DNA of 64,000 nucleotides from Sambucus nigra (GCA_949130495.1 OX422220.1:11329133-11393132), one strand, 5' to 3'; shown: positions 1 to 12,684, counted from the first letter of the stretch. Numbers and translations are program-made. Notes: a model not told the origin generated them from the letters alone.

Positions 1-1220
1 ATAGAAAAATGGATCACTCCGAGGCCCCAAAGTTACTGTAAATATGGACGTTTAGCGAACCATTTCGGTATCCCAAAATAACGGATTCGTCCGTCCCTTA
101 AAATCATTGCATAATAACTTGCGTAGCGGACCAATCCGATTTGTTGGGAAAACAGATCAGTCCGGTTGCTGATCGGACCAATTCGGTATGTCCTGACTAG
201 ATCTATCCAGTGTAAGAGATTTGATCTGATCTTCTTCTTCATAGAGTTTTGCATTAATCTAACTCTTGTAAATTACATAGGATATAAATTTAAAAGAACT
301 CGCAGAAAAATAGGAGGCTTCTAATTCGTTTATAGAAAGGACTTGTAATTAGCTTCGAGAAGAACAGAAAAGAAAAACCCTAGTTTGATTCAAATTTTGC
401 ACTCCAAGTAAATTTATTCCAATCCTTTCTTTCATTATTACAGTAGTCAATACATTAGTATTAATTTCATTGTTCTTCATCTTCAATAGCTAGTAAAAAT
501 GCTTTATTTCATTCAATACATGTTTTCTTCTAGGATTAGTATGTGCGGCTATGTTTTCAAGGGTTGGGGTGCATGAACCCTACCCGATGCAATTCATATT
601 AGTGGAAATAGAAGTAGGAATTAAAACCTAGATGAATTGTATCGTAGTTGACACGATACTAATTTAATTCAACCTTTGCTTACATACTGTGCGGGCTACG
701 ATCCCTCATATATGTAATACTTAGGAGAAATAAAGACCGAATTTTAATTCAACCTTTTCTTACTTACTGTGCGGGTTACAATCCCTCATATATGTAATAC
801 TTAGGATAAATAAAAAGACGGATTCATTTAGATCTTTAATTTTGAATCTAGTATCCTACGAAGTGAATTACTAGGGTGTGGGGGATTGTAACCCGACCTA
901 TCTTTCTCATTTGATAGTTAAAGTTTTAGTCAAGTCGTTCGTAATTTTTCAGTAGAATAATTGCATTTCATTTATTAGAAATATCATTAGTTAATCATTT
1001 TCAAAATTGCATATAGTTGTAGTTGCTTCCAAATCAAATCACATTTTCCTTCTTTTTAAAGTCAAAGTTAGGCTTCCTTCATTTGTCCAACGTCGTTACG
1101 ACTCCGTTTGTCCTGTTTTCTTAAGGATCGAGACCCGACTTATCGGATTATTACTTGAGCGACAAGGCTTGCACTTGAGCCTAAATAGCATGCACACTAG
1201 ACACATTTGTGGTTGCATCA
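1..1220 (+). repeat. 5' LTR of the Athila-like element, left-truncated by window
   Basis: Position 1 aligns with about 6645 in the 3' LTR, and both copies run in step to CA ends (1219-1220 and 7861-7862). About 430 bases of the 5' end lie outside the window. The copy contains a cluster of CGGATCAGTCCGG-like words (about 15-215) and an 80-base tandem duplication. Confidence 0.85.
665..824 (+). repeat. 80-base tandem duplication inside the 5' LTR
   Basis: Two units of period 80 (starting about 665 and 745) carry TACTGTGCGGGYTACRATCC and ATATGTAATACTTAGGA. The same duplication is in the 3' LTR (about 7307-7466), so it predates this insertion. Confidence 0.85.
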
Positions 1221-1226
1221 AGTTTT

Positions 1227-1244
1227 TGTCACCGTTTTCGGGGA
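1227..1244 (+). other. primer binding site, Asp-tRNA type, mutated
   Basis: TGTCACCGTTTTCGGGGA lies 6 bases after the LTR end. It matches the plant Athila/Tat primer site TGGCGCCGTTGCCGGGGA apart from four substitutions. The known family site is complementary to the 3' end of tRNA-Asp. Confidence 0.75.
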
Positions 1245-1612
1245 ATTAGGTCGACTTAGGTTAGATCAAGTCAATCTAAAACTTTGACCAAGAAAACTTA
1301 AAAACATAAAAAAATCTGAAAAAAATAAAAATAATAAAAGTAAAAGTAATAAATTTTCATCAGCTCTCAAAAGCCTTTAATGCAAAATCCTGAACACACT
1401 CAAACTCCTCACAACACTCCAACCCGAGTCCACAAAATCCAATCGTTGAATACAACTCTAAAAGCCCACACACACGTCGTGTTCCACAATTCTGGTTTCT
1501 AATTCCTACACCCGAGCACTCTATCGGTAGCTACACCCTGAGTCGAACTTCGAGTCACACATCTAGGACACCGAGTGAGTACATAGAGTCATTTGAAGAG
1601 AGTACGAGCACA

Positions 1613-2851
1613 ATGTCTGACGTAGCAAGTTTCTATACTGGAGAGGGAGGTCTCCCCTGTCGTCCAATGAAAGACTTACTCTTTCCTGAGCGGACTGTCA
1701 CCCCTGGTTGCATTTTACTTCCATATAGTTTTGGTCAGTTCCACTTTCGTAATGGGATGATACAGATTCTCCCTACGTTTCATGGAATACATTTCGAGAA
1801 ACCATACCTTCATATTCATGAGTTCGAAGAGGCATATGACACATTTGGTGATCAAACTTGCACGTAAGATGTCACTCGCCTAAAGCTTTTTCCTTTCTCC
1901 TTAAAGGATAAAGTCAAGACCTGTCTATGGTCTCTACCCCCGAACTCCATCACTTCCTGGAGAGATATGCAGTCCAAGTTTGTCTCAAAATTCTATCCGC
2001 ATCACAAGACCAACTCTGCCAAGACTCAAATCCAAGCCTTCCGACAACATGATAATCAATATTTTGACAAATGATGGGAACGGATCCAAGAGTTAGTAAG
2101 CGCATGCCCCCATCATGGTTTTGACAAACACCTAGTGATATCTTTTTTCCATAATGGTTTGACAATAGCTTCCAAACAACTTGTCCAAACGATGTGAGAA
2201 AGTCCCTTTTGGGATTTAGACGCATGTGATGCTGAGGCCCACCTTAAATATGTCGCAGAGACTACTCAAGCATGGGACACATCTGATCCCAACCAAGCTT
2301 AACCTAGACAACCATCTACCAATCAAACTACCTCTGGTCTATACCATTTGGATAGCAATACCTTAATAGACCGTCGAATTGATCAGTTTCAGAGAGATAT
2401 GAAGGAGTGGTTTGATGATCGGTTGAGGACTATCTCTGGATCCATCCATGATTCAAAAGAAAAAGTGTGTACTATCTATGAGGTGGGCCACTCCATAAAG
2501 GCCTGCCCAACGATCTCTGCCTACAAGGCCATGCACACCGAGAAGGTGGATGCTATAGGAGAACTCAAGGGGAATTTTAATACCCCGCATGGGAATTCTT
2601 ACAACCCTTCATGGAGGAACCATCCTGGTTTTAACTATAGGCAACCATAAGCTGCGATGAACCCACATTCACAAGTTGTCCCACCTCCACCACCTCCGCA
2701 ATACAAACAAGCAACACTACCTCTAGCTCCATATGTAGCTCCACCACGGAGGAACCTTGAGGATACAATAAACCCGTTCATAAATTCTCAAAGTACAAAC
2801 AATGCTAAATATGAATGCATGTTCGCCGATATAAATGCGAACATTTCATAG
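1613..2851 (+). pseudogene. decayed gag of Athila-like element
   Basis: One reading frame carries Ty3 gag wording from 1613 to 2851 but is broken by several in-frame stops (for example at 1865, 2648 and 2849). Visible parts in order are ILPTFHGIHFEKPYLHIHEF (capsid start), LKLFPFSLKDK and SWRDMQSKF (the retrotransposon gag domain), then a region where the CCHC zinc knuckle is expected (VCTIYEVGHSIKACP at about 2465-2510). That knuckle has lost one of its first cysteines. It is followed by NPSWRNHPGF and a proline-rich linker. Gag forms the virus-like particle and binds element RNA in the cytoplasm; this copy cannot encode a full protein. Confidence 0.8.
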
Positions 2852-2971
2852 TTTTAATCATCGTTGAGTGTCCAATCGAAGGGTTAGTTTTCGGCTCAAG
2901 GCCAAATACCTCCCCAAGGTCAAACTAGTGTAAGCTCTATTTCTTATGAAAATCAAAAGCAATGTTGCACG

Positions 2972-3889
2972 ATGACCACTCTATGTAATGGGAAAGTTGT
3001 TGATCTATCACCTTTCCCGCATGACACACCTAAAGGAAAGGAGCTTTCGCCCGGCATGAAAGAGGCCGAAGATGCCTACTTCAACGAGAGTGATAACGAG
3101 GACACTAGTGAGACCGAAGTCATAGAGAAACCCCACACAACCGCTCCATTTCCCCAATGGCTAGTATCTCACTCCAAAGAGTCCTCCCTTGAAGGTGTAT
3201 TAGACGTTCTTAAGAAAGTAAAGATTAATTTACCTTTTCTAAACACCATAAAGAGAATTCCCTCATACGTTAAGTTTCCTAGGGACTTACTTAAGGTGAC
3301 ATGAAAACTAAAGGTGAAGAAAAATGTGTTCCTAGCACCGAATGTCAGCGCAATACTATCAAGTGACCTTCCACCCAAATTCAAAGATCCGGGTGCACCG
3401 ACTATTTCGTGCATCATGGGGGGAAATCGAATTGAGAGAGCGTTAATAGATTTAGGGGCAAGTGTCAATATTCTCCCATATTTAATCTATAATCAATTAG
3501 GTTTGGGGGACCTTAAGCCCACAAACTTGACTCTTCGACTCGCAGATAGTTCCATCAAGGTATCAAGGGGCGTCGTGTAATAACCCGCGTAAGTCGTTCA
3601 GGACACGATCATCCAATTTGACATATTCTACTTCCTAGTGGATTTTATGGTTTGGGACGAGGAGCCCTCCGTTGTTCCGCGTAATCATGTACCTGTCATT
3701 TTAGGCCTCCCATTCTTAGATACTATTAATGGAAATGGGCGAATTGAACTCACGTTCGGGAATATGACTCTTAAAATAAGCATCTTCAACATCACCAGTC
3801 TCGAGGGTGATGAGGGTGAACCACGAGAGATGGACCTCATGGAAGAGAAGGTACACGATAATGAGAGGTCCATAAGAGAGAGCCATTAG
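2972..3889 (+). pseudogene. decayed retropepsin-type aspartic protease region
   Basis: It lies in the same frame as gag and is broken by stops at 3302, 3578 and 3887. It contains the acidic linker and then the aspartic protease core ALIDLGASVNILPY at about 3443-3482, where DLG stands for the usual D-S/T-G. Further on is the second conserved segment VILGLPFLDT at about 3690-3720, followed by an FGNMTLKI strand. The protease of such elements cuts the Gag-Pol polyprotein. No pol core follows. Confidence 0.8.
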
Positions 3890-4727
3890 GGGTGTGTCTT
3901 ATTTCATCAAGTAATAGTGGTAGTTGTGACGATGAGAGAAAAGCGGGGGAGATGTGTGTAGTGAACGAGATTGAGAGAGAGAGAGAGAGGGGTTAGAAGA
4001 GAGAAAAATAGTGGAGTTAGGGATCGAGCAAGTAAGGGAGGACGTAGGCACTATGAGAGAGAGAGAGCTAGGGGACGTGAGCATGGAAGATTTTGAGAAA
4101 GAGTTTGGGAAGGTGGATGAAAGCCTTACTGTTAAAGTCCAATCCCTATTGGACTCTTGTAGTCACTTAGACGAAAGTGAATGGAAAGAAAAAATTGATT
4201 AATACCTTCTTTGTGACCATCCACCCATACCGCTTGAGGTCCCAAAATTAATTGATGATAAAAGTTATGTTTCGTCTGACTTAGAGCCCGAACCATGCAT
4301 CCTAAAAATTGAAAGAAACCTAGGTGTTCCCTCCGAGTCAGTGCACGCATGCCACGCTTTGAGTCAGCATCACGAGGATCCCTTTCCAATTAGTCACGAT
4401 GAGTCTCCCGATCTTTCCTTTATATATGGGCGAGGTCCAAACTTGTTTCGATTATTGGTTTATGATATGAAGACGGGAGAGACGAGGAGAGCATTGGACC
4501 CCGCTCATGGGGTCGGGTGAGTTTGTGGAGAGATGAGAGGTTTTCGCACTCCTGACGCGTATGGGGTTATTTTTATTGTATTATTGAGTCATGTGTTAGT
4601 GTCATTTAAAGTCTTTATGCATTTTAAATATTTTCTTATTTTATTTTCCGCACTTCTTGTTTTGCCTTATTTAGATTTTAGTCCTTTTTTCTTGAGGACA
4701 ATGCAAAAATCTAAGTTAGGGGGGTAA
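3890..4727 (+). other. decayed post-protease region ending in an internal polypurine-like motif
   Basis: Short open stretches, partly in another frame, encode acidic residues and end at 4727 with MQKSKLGG encoded over TCTAAGTTAGGGGGG (4710-4725). No reverse transcriptase motifs are visible. The sequence CTTGAGGACA before the G-run resembles the context of polypurine tracts in this group. Confidence 0.5.
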
Positions 4728-6201
4728 CAAGTGCGTCTTTCTAAAACTTCACAAATTTTCAAAAATGCCGAGAAATTTTTAAAAAAATGAAAAGTTTAAA
4801 AAATCCAAAAATATTTTCTTCAAAATAAATAAAAATGGGAATTCAAATTTTGCAAAGATATCATTAAAAGTCTGTTTAGAGTCTCAAATTGTAAAACCAT
4901 AATAAACAAAGCCAAAATTGACCAAAGATCGAAATTGAGCGAACGTAGACGACTTAGCGAATAAATGTGGAGGTTAACAAACCCGGTGAGATTCGAACAT
5001 TTCCTTAATGTGAGTTTATAAATCAATCCCAGTTAATTGTTAACTAAAAGTTCTTTTCAGCATTATAATAAGGCATCGAGGATCTCAATTCTTTCACCTT
5101 GACCGGTTATGGAAAATGTGTGTGATATTGCCTGGAAAAAATGTGCTAAAGAGGTATCTAAATGAAATTAATCTCGAAACGCATATGGTAACGCAATTAG
5201 TAAACCAGATAATGAAATAGGCCCTTGTTTGTCAACCAAAAATATGGGCCAGAAAAAATGTAGCGAAAAATTATCCCTTTTGTAAACCAAAATTGAGCCG
5301 AATAAATTTTTCCCTTTCATTTGACAACCCGAGAAACCCCCATTGACCTGAAATTGTGAAAGGTAATAATCCCAGAAATTAAGTCCAGAAAGTGCATAAA
5401 AAGGGGCAAGAAAAGACTAAATATGGTTAACAAAAATAGCAAGAAAAGAAGGGCGTGGAAAAAAAGTGAGCAGAAGCCCGGAAAAGCACAAGCGGACATC
5501 ATAAATGAATGTTCCAATTCCAGATTTCCCAACCATTTCCATATTACCCAATACACCTTTAACCCGAAAAAATCCTAACCGAGTCCAAAATGCGAAATTG
5601 TTTATCGTGTGGAGAGTTAAAACACGAAAAGATAATAAAAGAGACTATAGATATGAATAAGAGGCAATGATAGCATTTCTTATATCCGTAATCCAATGAT
5701 TAGATCCATTTCCATAAAATTACAGCTTTCTACTTGTGTGCGTGAACTCGGTTCCAATGCATTTACTCTTATAACTCACGCATACCGAGAGAAAATATCC
5801 ACCCTTCCGAGAGATTCGTTTGTGATCCCATCCCGTGAGATTTGAAAATCAAAACGAATTTTCGAATAAGTAACGTAATTCGCGGTTAAATTTCTGGCTC
5901 CGTACACACGCACTATGATTTGAGACTCTTGAACATGAATTGATGATGACTATTTTCTGGAAAAGTTTGAGTTATAAAATTTTTGCGTAATTTGAATTTT
6001 CTTTGAGTCGAATTTTGTGGGTATATTCACTGCAAACTCTCACGAGACACAACTCGTCCTACTAGGGTAACCTAGGGGTTTAAAGGCTTATTGTATACGC
6101 TAAACACAATCGCTGGCCCGCAAAAGAGGTATTTTATCCCAATTTTTTTGAGTTGGATGATGTTTTGATTCTTTTGCATTGCTCGGGATGATCAAAGTTC
6201 T
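4728..6201 (+). other. non-coding spacer before the 3' LTR
   Basis: About 1.5 kb of AT-rich sequence without a convincing coding region. I see no terminal repeats or target duplications that would make it a separate insertion. Confidence 0.5.
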
Positions 6202-6214
6202 AAGTTAGGGGGTT
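6202..6214 (+). other. polypurine tract of the Athila-like element
   Basis: AAGTTAGGGGG lies directly before the TG that opens the 3' LTR and follows TTGCTCGGGATGATCAAAG, a usual lead-in in plant elements of this type. Confidence 0.75.
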
Positions 6215-7862
6215 TGTTTAGGCATAAATTCTTCCAAATTTACCCCTTAATTTAGAGGCTTTTATTACCTCGGACAACGTAAAATGAATTAAGTTATCTC
6301 ATATCTTTGCTAACAGTTTCTTCTAACAAGTACCCCATGTTTCGTGTATTTCTTATTAATTTCACAGGTATTTATTACATGAAAGGAAGAAAGAAATCGA
6401 AAGAAGCAAGAAAAAAGAAAGTAGACGAATCAAAAGGGCAAAAGCGTAATTTCTACCAGGAATCTGATTAAGGGCCCAAAATAAAAGTTGAAGATCTCGA
6501 ATTTGTGAACACGTAGGACGAAACGGCATCCCAATAGAAGTTTCGAATTAGAAGTTATGAAGAACTGAAGATGTGACAAAATCACGAGATATCGAAGAGA
6601 AATTGAAGAGAAGCTGAGAAGACAACCCGGACAAATTCGGTTTAATAGAAAAACGGATCAGTTCGGGGCCCCAAAGTTACTATAAAGATGGACGTTTAGC
6701 GAACCAATCCGGTATCCTAAAAAATGGATTTGTCCGGCCCTTAAAATCACTGCATAACAACTTGTTAGCAGACCAATCTGATTTTTTTGGAAAACGGATC
6801 AGTCCAGTTTTTGATCGGGCCAGTCTGGTATGTCCTGACCGAATCGATTCGGTGTATGATATTTGATCTGATTTTCTTCTTCTTAGAGTTTTGCATCAAT
6901 CCAACTCTTGTAAATTACGTAGGATATAAATTTAAAAGAACTCCCAGAAAAAGGGGAGGCTTCTAATTCGTTTTTAGAGAAGCTTTGTAATTAGCTTAGA
7001 GAAGAATAGAAAAGAAAAACCCTAGTTTGATTCCAATTTTGCAATCCAAGTAAATTTATTCCAATCCTTGCTTTCATTATTGCAGTAGTTAATACTTTAG
7101 TAATAATTTCATTATTCTTCATCTTCAATAGCTAGTAAAAATGTTTTCTTTCATTTAAAACATATTTTCTTCTAGTTTTAGTATGTTCGACTAAGTTTTC
7201 AAGGGTTGGGGTGCATGAACCCCACCCAATGTAATTGATGTTAGTGGAAATAGAGGTTGGAATTAAAACCCTAGATGAATTGTATCGTAGTTAACACGAT
7301 ACTACTTTAATCCAACCGTTGCTTACACACTGTGCGGGCTATGATCCCTCATATATGTAATACTTAGGAGAAATAAAGACTGAATTTTAATTAAACCTTT
7401 GCTTACATACTGTTCAGGCTATGATCCCTCATATATGTAATACTTAGGAGAAATAAAAAGTCACATTCATTTAGAGATTTAATTTTGAATCTAGTATCCT
7501 ACGAAGTGAATTACTAGGGTGTGGGGATTGTAACCTGGCCTATCTTTCTCATTTCATAGTTAAATTTTTAGTCAAGTCGTTCGTAATTCTGCAGTAGAAT
7601 AATTGCATTTCATTTATTAAAAATTTCATTAGTTAATCATTTTGAAAATTGCATATAGGTGTAGTTTTTTCCAAATCAAATCACCTTTTCCTTATTTTTA
7701 GAATTAATGTTAGGTTTCCTTCGTCTGTCCAACGTCTTTACGACTCCATTCGTCCTGTTTCCTTGAGGATCGATACCCGACATATCGGATTATTACTTGA
7801 GCGACAAGGCTTGAACTTAAGACTAAATAGAACTTACACTAGACACATTTATGGTCACGTCA
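6215..7862 (+). repeat. 3' LTR of the Athila-like element
   Basis: 1648 bases, TGTTTA...GTCA. It matches the 5' LTR from 6645 onward, including the 80-base tandem duplication (about 7307-7466). It carries the palindrome GAATCGATTC at 6841-6850. Confidence 0.85.
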
Positions 7863-8042
7863 GCTACGAACCTCATTCGATGTTGTGGGCTTCCCCCACT
7901 CTCTCACCACCGACACCTTACTCGGATCCATAGCAATACCCCGGTCTGACACCACATATCCCATCACACATAAGGGAATATTTTCATCATAATGATCTAC
8001 ATGTGATAGGACAGATGGCACAACCTGATTGAATATGAACAT
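7863..8042 (-). pseudogene. reverse-strand Ty3 reverse transcriptase fragment
   Basis: The minus strand reads GYVVSDRGIAMDPSKVSVV followed by REWGKPTTSNEVRS, the connection after the RT palm domain of plant Ty3 elements. The intact relative at about 61876-61972 in this window has the same block. The reading stops at the LTR boundary 7862/7863, so the Athila-like element interrupts this older copy. Upstream on the minus strand the similarity ends near 8040. Confidence 0.8.
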
Positions 8043-8499
8043 TCCATGCCTGCTTGGGGCTACACCACCCCCAAAGCACTATATGTACTCTTCATCTTCT
8101 CCATGAGAAGGGATTGCCTATTATAGACCCTACTATAACTCTATCATAATAGCTTCATAGAGAGAGAAATCTTAATTGTTTGTATGCCAAGGACGTTAGA
8201 GCCCTTATCTAGTGGGTTTCACTCACACACATAATGGACGTAGGCCTAGAGAGGCTGAACCACTTATTTTCTTATTTTTTTTCTTAGCCTCATCTCCATC
8301 TTTATATACTTGTATTGATATAATATTCCATTGCTACACTAGTTTTGAGCTCATACTTCACTTTGACTTGGTGATGTGGTTTCTAGTGTCATCAATCATA
8401 CTACATGCAATTCCTACCCAAACATGCATTTAAATTATTCTTTTCTTCAAGGAATAACAATTTAATTCAATGATAATGAAACCCTCACAACGTGGGTAT
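8043..8499. other. unclassified sequence between pol fragment and reverse LTR
   Basis: AT-rich, with short open frames only. I recognise neither a gene nor element ends. Confidence 0.3.
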
Positions 8500-9225
8500 T
8501 ATAACCTCAAAATCATTTGCAATAAACAGTTGCCTTTTATCAGTTGGGTCTGATTTTGTGGTTGGGATGATGGATTTATGATATTCTCTTTCAGTCCTCA
8601 CTCCAAGCTTGATTGTGGCGTAAGAACTCATTTGAATCTCTTAAGAATCCTTCCTTGACCTCCAAGAATGGTCCCTCCTTATTCTCTAATGGGCTCTTTT
8701 TGTTTGCAACACTCTTAACCTTAGCCCCTTCTATCTAACATCTAATTTAAGGTTGATAAATTCGTATCTCTATCTACCATAGGCTACCGAAAGACTAAAA
8801 CACCCTCATACGGTCCCGGTTTAGTCTAAAAATGCCATGGGATCCAAATAATACCCCCAAGTATACAATTTTGACTATTTCAACCCTTCCGGAATCACCC
8901 ATGACCTTGAAATCATCAACTAAGTCACTCTACATAATTATCCCAGCCCGACCTCAAATTAGTCTACATGCAACTCTCGATTGAGATAAATCCAATTACG
9001 CCAATATCACTCGTTATTTAGCATAATAATAACCATAGATAATTTACAATTCACTTAGTAAATTTAAATCACATAATATTAATCATTATCTCTCTCTCGA
9101 TTAATATTAAATAATCACATTATTATTCCATTCAATTAAATTACGCATCTCGTGTAATTTAAAATAAAACAAATTATTTATCGAATTAACTAAATTTTAA
9201 CTACGCGAAAATACGGGGTATTACA
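8500..9225 (-). repeat. reverse Tekay-type LTR fragment (start of LTR)
   Basis: On the minus strand the sequence begins at 9225 with TGTAATACCCCGTATTTT, the LTR start shared by elements C, B and E. About 300-400 bases further it has the shared U3 block (GGAAGGGTTGAAATAGTC, then GCATTTTTAGACTAAACCGG). The left limit is uncertain because the later LTR parts are not recognisable. Confidence 0.65.
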
Positions 9226-12200
9226 CCATGCCCCAACCCGACCCTGGCAACAAAAGCATCAAAATGAAGACTAAACAAACAACAATAACATCAGCAATAT
9301 CAACGCGGACACTAAACTAATCAAATCAATATACTTGCCTTTTGATAATGATTTAAAAAAAAAATGTTAAAAGCATCATCAGCTGAACTTAAAATTGTAA
9401 AGAACTAATATCTACCAAAATAAGACCATATTTTGGTTTTTATGATGGGTGAAATAATATGTACCAACTAGGGACAACAATAATATGTACCAAAATTATG
9501 TGCAGAGCATCATCAGCTGAATTTCAAGCAGGGGCAGTTATTCGATACCAGTAAAATAAGAAATACATATTTGTAAAATAAATAACATTTAACAATTATA
9601 AACTTCATAAATTAAAAAATGCAACGGACCATAGTCATGAAAATCCCATATCTAACTCGGTTAGTCCTTTTAGTGAACATGTAAACATGCTGTGTACAAA
9701 ATAAGTTCCCCCTTAGTATGAAAATAATTCACAAAGAAATGAAAATTCCAACTTTTCTAATCCCACAAATTAAGTTATATAAACTCAAAATCAAACTACA
9801 AAAAGTAACTTTAATCGTTAATTTTATGGTATGGATGAAAGGAATTCGAAGATAAAGGATATATCTATATTTATATGTTAACAATAAGGGCAAACTTAAG
9901 AATATTTTGAATAACAGTAATCGAGTTCTATAGCATGTGTCACACTCTTGCAATGTGTACATGGCTAAAATTAATTGGGTTTTGAAGCTAACAATTACTC
10001 ATACACATACCTTAAGTATTTGGATAGTTAATTTTTAAACCTCATAATTGCTAAGTATTTGGATTGTTTAACCCTCAAACAATCAAAATACTTTTAATAC
10101 TTTTAAATCTCATAACTCTTTAGACATCATTTCCCTCTATCATTTGAGCTTAATGTGAAAAATTACATTTTTGTCACTTTTCGTTTGATTAAATATGCTC
10201 TTAATAAACTGAAAGAGAACCAAATGCCCTAAAATTCAAAACAAACCAAACCAAACCAAATCCAAATAAGTGCCATAATTAAAAGAACCATATTAATGAA
10301 TGACATAATTAGAAGAACCATATTATATAGATGTACGTGTTTCAAAAAACCCAAAGCTTGAGAGAGAACAAAATGCCCTAAAAGAGTAAAATCTACAAAA
10401 CTTAAGTTGAATATCCATTTAGATTTAATACCGCATAGAATCTCCATTTGAAACTTAGATTGAAATAACACAAATAAAAAGACTGTAAGGAATTTACAAA
10501 GAATAAATATATAAGGATCATATGCGAAAATTGAGAAGAATATACAACATGAAAAAGTAGCAGAAACCTGCACTCTTCCAGCATTCTTGCTGAAGAAAGG
10601 GGAGATTGTAGGATGTATCAATTTCTAATCACCATATATTAATGTAAACTCAAACTCTGAAACGGCCACATGATCATAATAAGTAGGACAAACTATATTA
10701 AAATAGGAATATTGCTAACTTGTATATATGTTGAGAGCATATGTGGTTATATCCTAATATAACTCAAGCTTAAAAATTGTTCAAGAGAAGTAAAGGTAAT
10801 TACTAAACATTAATAAAAGAATAATGGTAAAAAGGAACAATCCTAAGGGAACAAATGGATGTGGAAGTAACTCAACTCAAAGATTACAACTTAATTGATT
10901 ATACAAACACAATAAACACAAACATAAAAAAGATAAAATACAATTTTTGTAAAATTTTCCGAAAATTTCTTCGAAGTCCAAGGAGCTTACATTAACAAAA
11001 ACTTGATGATTTCGCAACACATCAAATATTCTTGACAAATCAAGCATACTAGTGCTGAACTATAGCTTCAAACATCGATTAGAGAAATAAAAAATAAAGT
11101 TATGGTCTTTATAATGGTTAAAGACCATGCTTTTCCGTATCTAAACACAGTGGTTTCAATCATCTAGCAAAAAAGTATAGCAAGTAATGGGGTGGATAAT
11201 AATTGTATGCATATAAGCAGTATGATTACTAAATTGATGATCACACATTTCTCATGATTAATAACGAGGATTCTCAACACATAGTATATACTCTACATGG
11301 CCTCTTCTTTAGAAAAATTACCACGAAGTTTCTTTGGAAAAAATGTTGAGCTCATATCAAGGATAAAATTCACATATAAAATTCAATGTGGCAAAAACAC
11401 ATTAGGTATTGATTATATGCCCCCGAAATATATCTTGTGTATAGGTGACCAGCATCTATCTCATACTGAGTGTAAGGTGTATTTAAGAAATGGGGTAGTC
11501 TGTAATGTGTCGTTTTAGTGTCGATGTTAATGGTGAACATTCTGAATTAAAGTTAGTTATTTACCAAGTTCTCAACAGTTGATCCATGGATTGTGCAATA
11601 CTATAGTAATAGAGAGAAAACAATTACAAAAAAATAAAGAAAAAAACACAAAAGAAAACTAAATTGAGTTAAAAGAAAAAACAAAGAACAAAACACAAAA
11701 AATAATTAGATTGCAAAACATAAACATAAATTTAAACAAATCTTATAAATTTATACATAAGACCTAAATTACGAAGCCCTATATAAATAAACACATAATA
11801 AAATTGAAAAGGAGTATACCAGCCTAGGGTTTTGAATTATAATCAGGTCTTGATCTACAAAAGAAAAAACAAAGAACAATACTCAAAAAAATAATTAGAT
11901 TGCAAAACATGATCATAAATATAAAAAAATCTTATAAATTTAAACACAAAACCTGAATTACAAAGCCCTTAATTAAAAATCCCTAAATTTATCAAATGTG
12001 CACAAATCGCAAAATAACAATGAAGAAATTACATTGTACACACATCACACCATATTTTCAGATTTCCAATCCCTAGATAAAAAATAGCAAAAAAACAAAT
12101 CAAATAACCACACAATAAAACCTTAAATCAAAACCTAAAGAGAGAGAAGATTTTTCCCAAACAAAATCAAATCCTCTTCACTGCAACATGAAACCTTCAA

Positions 12201-12570
12201 AACCAAGAGAAACCCACTAAATCCAAGATCAAATACTTGATAGAGGCAGCGAGGGAGGGGGCAATAGCCTAGGATGGGGAGGTAGGGAAGGAGGGGGTTG
12301 ATTTGGGGGAAGGGGGTTGTGGGAGAGGGTTGTAATGGGGCAAGTGAAATGGGGGTGAGGGAAGGGATGAGGAAGGGTTTATTTTTTGGGTGATGAAATG
12401 AAATGATCTAAAGGGAATGATACGAATGATTGAGTTTCTATCCCATTTTGACATTTTGCCATTTCATAACCCTCCTCTTATGACATGGCATAATCTGACA
12501 CCCTAAGATCGTAGTATGATAATCAATCTCAGCCATTAATTTTTTGGAATAGTAAAACATTCTCCTCTCA
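9226..12570. other. AT-rich intergenic DNA, no gene recognised
   Basis: Mostly A/T-rich. Open frames at 10229-10621 (minus) and 11297-11518 (plus) have no family wording and skewed hydrophobic composition. The stretch 12150-12380, read on the minus strand, is pyrimidine-rich and resembles a plant 5' leader, but no linked coding exon was found. Confidence 0.4.
11670..11975 (+). repeat. local direct repeat of about 120 bases
   Basis: Copies at about 11670-11790 and 11859-11975 (offset about 189) share AAAAGAAAAAACAAAGAAC, AATTAGATTGCAAAACAT and TCTTATAAATTTA. Confidence 0.75.
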
Positions 12571-12572
12571 TA

Positions 12573-12573
<1 letters not shown>

Positions 12574-12670
<97 letters not shown>

Positions 12671-12684
12671 GTGTGTGTGTGTGT
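12574..12684. repeat. (AT)n followed by (GT)n microsatellite
   Basis: Alternating TA to about 12667, then a short GT tract at 12670-12684. Confidence 0.97.

Larger units (their letters stand above)
1..7862 (+). mobile_element. Athila-like Ty3 retrotransposon, gag-protease only, decayed
   Basis: Two copies of a long terminal repeat (1-1220 and 6215-7862) flank an internal region with an Asp-tRNA-type primer site, decayed gag and aspartic protease, and a polypurine tract. The gag and protease have the wording of the plant Athila-type lineage (PTFHG followed by PYLH, NPSWRNHPGF, DLGASVNILP). No reverse transcriptase, RNase H or integrase can be read between protease and the 3' LTR, so this copy is non-autonomous or has lost pol. 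The LTRs differ clearly by eye, which indicates an old insertion. The right flank continues a reverse-strand Ty3 pol fragment, so this element landed inside another retrotransposon. The left end lies outside the window, so the target duplication cannot be checked. Confidence 0.85.

Noticed and set aside
10229..10621. 130-residue reverse open frame
   Set aside because: Hydrophobic, Phe/Leu-rich product of AT-rich DNA, with no recognised domain or start context.
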